From NCBI GenBank assembly GCA_005406025.1, contig BGZK01001412.1:62001-126000 (forward strand): DNA of 64,000 nucleotides. Direction: 5' to 3'. Positions 56,805-64,000 of this stretch are shown piece after piece. How positions within the stretch are numbered: the stretch's first letter is position 1; the number at the start of each line of letters is the position of its first letter. The stretch is from Eumeta japonica. Taxonomy: Eukaryota > Arthropoda > Insecta > Lepidoptera > Psychidae. A model generated the notes under the pieces. The model was not told where the DNA came from, did no database searches, and was given only the letters and a program-made list of their open reading frames with translations. The position numbers were made by a program, and so were the translations under genes.

Positions 56805-59800
56805 CTGTACCAATCCAGACTCATGTAAGCATAACCGTAACATATTTCTGAACGCTACCTAAATGATACCTGTTGCTAGTTATATCAAAAGAATTTGATA
56901 CATTTTTAATAGCATACTCGTTCAATGTATTCATAAATAAAACTGGCAAAATTAGAAAGCTATTTTTAAAGTTTATGGAGATGATTTTGCAGTAACTATG
57001 GAAACTATAAAATATGTAATTTTTGATATTGGGCACATCCTGAAATATCAATATAAACTAGTATTTTGCAAAAAACATTCACAAAAAAATTGTTATGTAA
57101 TGCGCATGAAAGTCTACATTTAATTGTTAATTTACAATAAAATTGACACTGTTTGAAATTGAAATGCTCTTATACAATAGATTCACAGGTTTTAGAGTAA
57201 GAATTAGGCTATGCTTATATTGTTATTTATACTCTAAACTTTTGATTCTATGTATTAAAACTGTTGGTAATTATGGTTGACCTGTTATGATGTGGTAAAA
57301 GAGTAAATTGAGTGACGTCATATGCAAGTAACTGTAATTGATAGTGTCTTTTATGAGGGATAAGCTCTAAGAATAGTAATTTCATTCATCTCATCTCATC
57401 ACTCCACATGAAGTTCCTGGTAGATAGATACTATACTCTCAGTTGTAATGCTACCATCCCACTGCTTTAGAGATTCTTTCGATTTGTTTAGTCTTGATAG
57501 AGATTTGCACATGGTAACAAGTTTTATTTTAGATAATGTGGTGTCCAAACATTAATAATTTTGTTGTACCTAAGAATTTTACAAAGCACCATTTTGTGAC
57601 CAGTTTTCAGTTCTTCAGCAACTTCTAATACAGCAATTTTGCCTGACTTGTCATAAGCTTAATACATAAGGCTGCTATTAGACTAAGTGCTAGTAGTTAG
57701 TAACTATTATATATGTAAATAATCATCCTTGTTCAAGGGAGACCTGTTAGAGAGAGATAAAATAGTACACTACAATTTGAACTGCTATCAAATCAGACAA
57801 ATAGTTATAAACTGTTTCATTTGTCAATTATATTCCACCACATGGTGGAGTAACATCAATATAAATATAGTACAGTATTCTACACTTGTAGCCAAATATA
57901 GGAGTATCAAAAGTTATATAGTATATGTAACATAATGCCGAATTGAGTTTTAATCTACCATCATTAGCCATGCTATAGCAGGTACAACCGTGAGAAGTTG
58001 CACACATTGTGAACCAGAAACTAGTATTGTTTATTACCTGCTTAGTCATATATTCAAATGGAAAATCGAAATCGGTTCCAGAAAAAACAACCAAAGTTGG
58101 AAATCGGATTGGTGAGCATTCCAATTCAATGGCATCAGACTAGTACTTCCTTATTTTCGGCAATTGATCTCAGTTGGTGTCATAGTGTTGTCAAAGGTCA
58201 ATAGGGCACTTCTTGACTTGTAAATAGTTCCTGTCTACTAGTTATTAGTGCTTGTCTAAAAGCACTCCAACAGGGTGACCACTTAACATCATATTTGGCT
58301 TTTGTTTTTGCACCATGATCCAAAAGATATCAAATTAGCCATCTTAATTAAACTTTACATATATACATATAACATGAAGCATAAATGCCTTTTCCACCCT
58401 TGACTTAATTGCAAAATAAGCAAGGAGAAAGAAGGCATTTTAGGAGGAATGGACCAGTAAATGAAGAAAGAGGTTGAATCGGAATAAAAACTATGTGACA
58501 ATTTTGTTTTAATACAATTTTGCTTTTCAAATTTATCTATATATGTCTTCCCTGAAAAAGGACATAACAAAATAATTCTAAACTTGCTCTAATTATCACC
58601 TTTTTATAGCAGTTTGAGGTAATTACATTGTTGCTATGTTATTGGTTGTTAACAACAAATGGCACTACAAGACATAATCTACAGTTGGCACTATTTAAAT
58701 GAAATAATTATGTAAATTTTGCAGTCTAAGTATTTGTTGTTGAAGATAATCATAACAAATTTTTCTTATGTGATCTTATCATAATTTTTATGGTAAAATG
58801 AAAAAAACAAGGCACAAGCTCAATTGCCTAGTTACTATTACGTTACCCTTTTCTTTCACTGTGTAATCTGGTAAAAAAATTAAATTAGTTCAAACTCTAT
58901 GATACTGGTACCAATTTTCTAATTTTATAATATGCAACATATTGTTTCAAAATGACCTTACCGAGGTTCAAGTATTGAGACTGGCTGAAAAGTAAACACC
59001 CAGAAAAGCATACCTTTTCCAAATGTAAACAAAATCATAAATTATTTTAAAAAAAAACAAGATGTAAACAAGTCACGTCCGTCACAAGCAAATAATATTT
59101 AACGTAATCTGGAACATTTTAACTAATTAAAATGAGTTTAAAATGTGAATAACGTGTAAGATGGAGTCAAGGTTGTGAGGGAGGAGGGTCCTATCTGGAA
59201 TATTTTTTTAAGGGAATTATCCTATACTTTTAATTACTTACAATATTGAGTGATGATTCCAAACTCAGTGATCCTACTAGTAACTACAAACTTTGGTTTT
59301 AACTTAAAAATTTATTTAGCCAGACAAGAATGTCTACTACTGAATAGTGTATAGTCACCACTTACATTATATTTTGAACTCTATTTAAAGTGCACCTTCC
59401 CAAAGAGTAGAAATTACATTCATTGTGCTTTCACTACAACTAATATATAAATGTATTAATATTGATTTTTTAAAAGCTACATGTAACAGAGCGCATGAGG
59501 ATGGACCCCTTAATTGTCCGTTGTTTTGGCTTATTGCTTTGGTTCACTATATTGCTGGAATGGGACCTTGTCAAATCTTGAATATCAAAATAATGATCTC
59601 AGAGTACTATGTGCTTATAGAGATGTAGAAATTCTTCCAAGATGCTATAACACGTGTACTATTACCTCTACTGGTGCAGGTGCAAGCTCAATGAGGGTAG
59701 GAGCCTCGATGGCGAGTGTGTAGGGTGCATGTGCATTCAAATGTTTTTTTATATTTTTTGCTGCTTTTTTTGGATTCGTTGTTCAAAGAGCGACCAGTTA

Positions 59801-60554
59801 AATGATTTTAAACCAACAAAATAGATATGGTTTGGATTAAAAATTTGTCAGATCTCGGTAGCCATACCATTGAGACAGTTATGCTATTCTGTATCACCAA
59901 TTTCAGGCCGCGCCATTACATACACCGCTACTCGGCGGCCCTGATCGGTGAGCCTGCTGTCACGAAAGCTACGAGTTTCTATATCCCACGGGATAAATAA
60001 TCCTAAAAAAAAGATAATCCTTCAAAGATAAATCACGATTTATCTTTGAAGGATTACCAAGTGCATTTCATACATGTGTATAATGCATTTCAGAAGTAAA
60101 ATACATACAAACACATACTTAATTTACAATAAAATCCAATTTGTATATTTTGATTACAAAAACATATTAAAGGGCAATGTTTTATATATATGTATACATA
60201 CAGCGCTCCAAGTTTGAAACTTGTCTATATGAACCATAAAAACTATAATGTAAAATAGGAAATATGTTCACTCTATATACACATTAAGGTGTACAGAAAT
60301 TTTTCATTGCAAATTTATTTAAGTTAATATGAGCATGTAAAAAAATTGTAATGAAGTTATTGCATTCTTCTATGCCTCAAATAGCATTGAAGACAATGGC
60401 TTTATTAATTGCCAAACTGTGCCACACCAGTATGGCAGGTGTAAGGTTCGTGCCTCTCACTTTGACTAAGAATGTGGATTGGAGAAATTTAGAACAAGTT
60501 GACATAACCTGACAGCCAAAGCACATTTTTGGCATGTATTGGTTTTATTTGCAG
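56805..60554. other. Non-coding or unresolved DNA before the RBM25 exons
   Basis: Probably mixed intergenic DNA and early RBM25 introns; the upstream RBM25 exons were not found. A string of short minus-strand frames at about 57380-58320 has protein-like character but is interrupted and unidentified (see findings). An acceptor-donor pair at 59909-59949 encloses a GC-rich 41-base segment that does not connect in phase to the next RBM25 exon. Confidence 0.4.
60015..60056. repeat. Perfect 19-bp hairpin
   Basis: The arms TAATCCTTCAAAGATAAAT (60015-60033) and ATTTATCTTTGAAGGATTA (60038-60056) are exact reverse complements with a 4-base loop (CACG). Confidence 0.9.
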
Positions 60555-60669
60555 ATGGTAGTGGGAGTGGGAGGGCGTGCGCCGTTGTTGCCCGCGCCGC
60601 CCGCCAAAGCCCCTGCTCCGGCGCGCCCCCGTAATGAACACGAAGGGCCTCCGGTCACTGTTTTCATAG
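60555..60669 (+). CDS. RBM25: RBM25, internal exon ending in RNP2 of the RRM
   Basis: RBM25 is a nuclear RNA-binding splicing factor linked to U1 snRNP and alternative 5' splice-site choice. This exon starts after a consensus acceptor (TTATTTGCAG) and ends at a donor (GTATAA). It encodes a Pro/Ala/Arg-rich stretch (RAPLLPAPPAKAPAPARPR) and then PPVTVFIG, the start of RNP2, the first strand motif of the RRM. The last codon is split after its first base (G), which joins GT at the start of the exon at 62559 to give Gly and the continuous motif VFIG-NIT. The ATG at 60555 follows the acceptor and is probably internal, because the vertebrate protein has a long Pro-rich N-terminus; a start there cannot be excluded. 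Upstream exons are not found. Confidence 0.8.
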
Positions 60670-62558
60670 GTATAATACACCTTAAAGTACCTTTCTGAAT
60701 CAGTCAACGGCTTTGCAGTATTGTTTATGTAATAATCTTAAAACCAAATATATGTACATTACTGCTAGGTAGACTTATAAGTCTCAAAATCTGTATCATT
60801 AATATATACCAATTTTTGTTTTAATAATTTCTTGTTAGAGAAAATCAAAAAGTATAATTGTTAATATAAAAATCAAAATTTGAGATACAATTTGTGTATT
60901 TTCTTTTATGTTACAAGCACAATTCACAGGATTTTTCATATAATAATTATTAGCTTGAAAAGTTTCATCATATTTGATTTAATTTGAGAATAGAGTTCTT
61001 TTAAAAAGTTTATATTGTCACAAACACTCTCTCTCAGGGGCTTCAGCATTTGTGGATTCGAATTGGAGAAACATTTACCCTATTTACTACAATTGAAGCT
61101 GTTTGGTAAGAGTACTTAAAGCTGTGTCACTATTCAGTGAGTTTACATAAAATTTAAACATCTTAGAGATTATATTTATGTTTTCACCTAAAATATACAC
61201 CACACAGAACAAGATAATGTGTAAAGTAAAAAGTGATAAAAGTCGTAAAGAAAAATAATACTCATTGCCTATATTAAATTTTACACCCACCATTTCTTCC
61301 TTGTTGCATTGGTATTGTTCGTGAATTATTAAAGACTGACTTCTGCTAAACTGTCAAACATTATCACATGCCAGTCTATAAGTAAGAGGATGCTTCGTTA
61401 AGTGTAGCTTGGCATTTTCAGAAAATGTGTAATATTAATAATTAGTATATCTCTATATCAGAAAATGTCCTAGGTAATTAATAATAGCTAAATAATACCC
61501 TTTAAACAGTTTATTAATAGTTCTTGATCTTGTAATAATAACTTAAAGGATTTTTTCAAGGTAAAGTCATTATCTTTCTATATTTTTAAAACTGCTAATA
61601 ATGATAATAAATATCTATTTAATCAATACGTGTACATCTGCTCTTCCATAGTATTTTTTTTAAAGTTCATTAATTTACAAGTAATGTCCAACTGGACACT
61701 GTCATAACTTATTCATTCATTAAATGACCTGGCTTTGACTGGTGAGATACCACACTTAGAATATACACCTCAAGTTGTTAATTGAGTGTATATGAAAAAG
61801 ACTTCTGTGAGCCCATGTCCCATTATTTCATCCTACTGTCCCCTACATCATTTCAATCCCCCTACCTCGCCCCACTCCTCCCTACAATGACTCACCTCAC
61901 TTCCGTCTATTATACCTCCTACTTCTTTCATCATCCCACTCCTCCTCCATCAGATATTCTATTCCTATTCAAGAGGCTAACAACATACTAGTGACTCCTG
62001 AGGGTGCGAGTGTCCATAGGGGGTGGTGACCACATCCTGTCTGGTGGCTTGTATGCTTGTTTGTCGCTCGAAAATGTGATAAAAAAGAACTTGCATGCAA
62101 CTGGTTTTATGAAACCAGAGCACACCTTATATCCAGATTTTAATTGAAATACATGTAGGAACTTAACATAGGGGCACATGTTGAACACTATTTTTTTCTA
62201 GTATGTAAGGGCATATGTACATAGAGTGTGATGTGATTTTGACTTAGGATGCTCTGTTTCTGAAATATGGATATAAGAAAAACAAAAGTCAACATACAAT
62301 AAAAAGATAGTTGATATTTTCATAAAACTAACATTAATACTCTGAGGTCACCATGGCTGACTGTTTACATTCTGTCATCCTTTTATGATGTTATTTTTTG
62401 ATCATGTTTCTAGAGAAAAAATGTGTTGAGAGTAAGTTAAAAAAAATCATAAAAAAGTATGTTTTCAGCTATTAAAATTTTTAACCCTATATTTTTTGAT
62501 GTTGATAACTACATTTTCGTGTTGGGATCAGATCACATTTAATCATTTGTATACACAG
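60670..62558 (+). other. RBM25 intron
   Basis: A phase-1 intron of 1,889 bp with GT...AG ends (GTATAA and ACACAG). It contains a SINE/LINE-tail repeat near 61790-62130 and otherwise AT-rich DNA with no coding signal. Confidence 0.75.
61790..62130 (+). repeat. Degenerate lepidopteran SINE/LINE-tail repeat, copy 2
   Basis: A pyrimidine-rich body (about 61810-61960) is followed by GTGACTCCTGAGGGTG, GTGTCCATAGGGGG, GGTGACCAC and TCTGGTGGC, in the same order as copy 1 at 16750-17175. It lies inside the RBM25 intron. Overlapping small frames are by-products. Confidence 0.6.
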
Positions 62559-62960
62559 GTAACATAACAGCTCGTGCTCCCGACGCCATGATAAGACAGT
62601 TGCTGAGCGCGTGCGGTCCAGTGTTGAGCTGGAAACGAGTCGCCACTTTTGGATTCTGCGAGTACGCAAACCCCGAAGCGGCATTACGCTGCGTACGACT
62701 GCTCCACGAGAAGGAGATAGCTGATAAGAAACTCGTAGCTAAGGTAGATGGCAAGACGCAACAAGCGGTGGAACATTATAAGAATGAACAACGTGACAGG
62801 TTATCGGAAGATAGCGCGGCTACTGGAGGCACACCGCCGCGCGCTGGGGAATATTTGGATGCGCGGCAGAAGCAGCTCGATGATGCAACCGGACGTCGTC
62901 TCGAACAAATCCTTCAAGACTACCAACATGAGATGAACAACTATGAGTTATTGCAAAAAG
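62559..62960 (+). CDS. RBM25: RBM25, exon with the rest of the RRM
   Basis: The exon follows a TATACACAG acceptor and ends at a GTAAGT donor, phase 1 on both sides. It continues the RRM: MIRQLLSACGPVLSWKRV, then RNP1-like FGFCEY, LRCVRLLHEKEI and KKLVAKVD. These match the RBM25 RRM closely (vertebrate MLIRQLLAKCGLVLSWKRV, FGFCEY, LRALRLLHDLQI, KKLLVKVD). The linker between WKRV and FGFCEY is shorter than I recall for vertebrates. The second half encodes a charged segment, DDATGRRLEQILQDYQHEMN, before the Arg/Glu-rich region and the C-terminal PWI domain, which must lie beyond the window. Confidence 0.92.
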
Positions 62961-63298
62961 GTAAGTGGTGCATGCAGAGTTACATTTTTTTTTTGTAATT
63001 AAGTTAATCTGTATTGAATTAAAGTAGCCTTTTTGTAAAATAACTTTCTTTTTCATTGCTCTTCATTCTGTCACCTTTGACAAAGTTCCTTGAAATACAA
63101 CAGTGATGTAAAACTTTTTTTATGTGGAATATAGTATGATGTAAACCTATGATAATGAAAAAAATCACATCATGTAAAATAAGAGAATATTATCGCCAGG
63201 GTTGCCTGTATTCATCAAATAATACATCCTTTTTGAGGGTCTGTCAAAAGAAACTAGATACTCAGAAATTATGATATTTATTGTTTATTATTAAATAT
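62961..63298 (+). other. Start of the next RBM25 intron
   Basis: It begins with the donor GTAAGT at 62961. No exon is recognised before the antisense mariner relic. The right end of the window is reached without a further RBM25 exon. Confidence 0.55.
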
Positions 63299-64000
63299 CT
63301 ATTTTTCAAAGTATTCACCCTGAGCATGTATACTGTTTTTCATGTGTTTAAGCCACTTGAAAGTACGTCTGACCACTCTTTCAAAAACCTTAAATATATT
63401 GAAATTATAGACAGTCAGTGCATCTTCTTTGCTCTCAAATCTCTTGCCTTTCAATTTTTCTTTGATTTTCCTCTTATAAAAATCTCATAGTGCTAAATCA
63501 GATAATGTCAGTGACGTAGGATAAACACGTTTTTGATTTAAAAAAAGAACCGCATTCTGGTGGACAAGTGCATTGTCGTAATGCTAAAGGTGTCGAATTT
63601 ATGATTTCGGGCGCTTGTCACACCAAGTTGATAATACTGATGGGACATAAACTGTCATATACCACTCAGAATTAACTATCTTTTGATCCTTTAGCACCAG
63701 AGTAGCAATATGATCAATCTTACAAAAAACCATGGTGACTATTTGTTTCTGTATACTTTGCACACAGCCACATTTTGTTGATGTTGGTTCATTTTCAAAG
63801 AACGATATGATCAATTGTTGCTTTATTTTGTGATTTTACTTACACAGCCATATTTCGTCACAAGTAAATGTGAATACATTTTTTTTGTCTTTGTCGAGTT
63901 TCTCTATTATAAATTGACTCCAATCTACCCAGCAGTCTTACTACACATTGATCATTTTGTGCAGCACCTATCTTGAACAACTTTTACTAAGAGAAAAGTG
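63299..64000 (-). pseudogene. Mariner transposase relic, antisense in an RBM25 intron, cut by the window edge
   Basis: On the minus strand the sequence reads, with frame changes, a first catalytic block TCDEIWLC (near 63845-63870), SFFENEPTSTKCG, HIATLVLKDQKIVNSEWYMT (near 63665-63720), the second catalytic block DNALVHQNAVLFLNQKRV (near 63530-63585) and an end block FKWLKHMKNSIHAQGEYFEK with its stop at 63299-63301. This order and these motifs (xxDExW, VNSEWY, DNAxxH, GEYFE) are those of mariner transposases. Frameshifts and stops make it inactive. It is a different, more decayed subfamily from the element at 54545-55840. Its 5' end lies outside the window. Confidence 0.82.

Noticed and set aside
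59909..59949. An upstream RBM25 exon
   Set aside because: It has acceptor- and donor-like edges, but none of its open frames ends in the phase required by the exon at 60555.

Overview
This is an AT-rich nuclear DNA window from an insect, most likely a moth or butterfly (Lepidoptera). The order call rests on interspersed repeats that I recognise as common in lepidopteran genomes: the AACCGGCCAAGTGCGAGTCG-type repeat near 27.7 kb, a SINE/LINE tail of the GTCCATGGGCGG type near 17.0 and 62.0 kb, short Helitron-like ends terminating in CTAG, and a non-LTR retrotransposon 3' end with a (TTGAT)n tail near 20.4 kb. Genes are sparse and intron-bearing, with large stretches of non-coding DNA; nothing here is bacterial.

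Layout. 1.3-2.4 kb (minus strand) holds a broken copy of an RNA-virus superfamily 1 helicase, an endogenous viral element. 3.4-8.9 kb is one 27-bp satellite array of about 200 units. 9-33 kb is mostly intergenic DNA with small transposons, among them a non-LTR retrotransposon 3' end (19.9-20.4 kb), a TA-flanked MITE (24.1 kb), a Helitron-like element (24.3-25.5 kb) and a TTA-flanked MITE (32.1 kb), plus an unexplained GC-rich block (14.3-15.3 kb). 33.5-35.4 kb holds a Penelope-like reverse transcriptase split by a 0.5-kb DNA element, with a second copy of that element just upstream. 37.2-38.8 kb is a 5'-truncated Jockey-like LINE with an 11-bp target-site duplication; an inverted copy of its 3' end lies at 45.7-46.1 kb.

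Recognisable host genes: an intronless STN1-like OB-fold protein (40.7-41.3 kb, plus), an intronless glyoxalase I (49.4-49.9 kb, plus), and two consecutive exons of RBM25, a splicing factor with an RRM (60.6 and 62.6-63.0 kb, plus), whose gene continues beyond the window. A candidate terminal exon of an unidentified minus-strand gene sits at 56.6-56.8 kb. A dead but structurally complete mariner occupies 54.5-55.8 kb. A second mariner relic lies antisense downstream of the RBM25 exon at the right edge.

The host genes do not form a functional cluster: telomere end protection (STN1), methylglyoxal detoxification (GLO1) and pre-mRNA splicing (RBM25) are neighbours by position only. The most unusual contents are the fossil viral helicase, the 27-bp satellite whose period keeps reading frames open on both strands, and the very short STN1-like gene.
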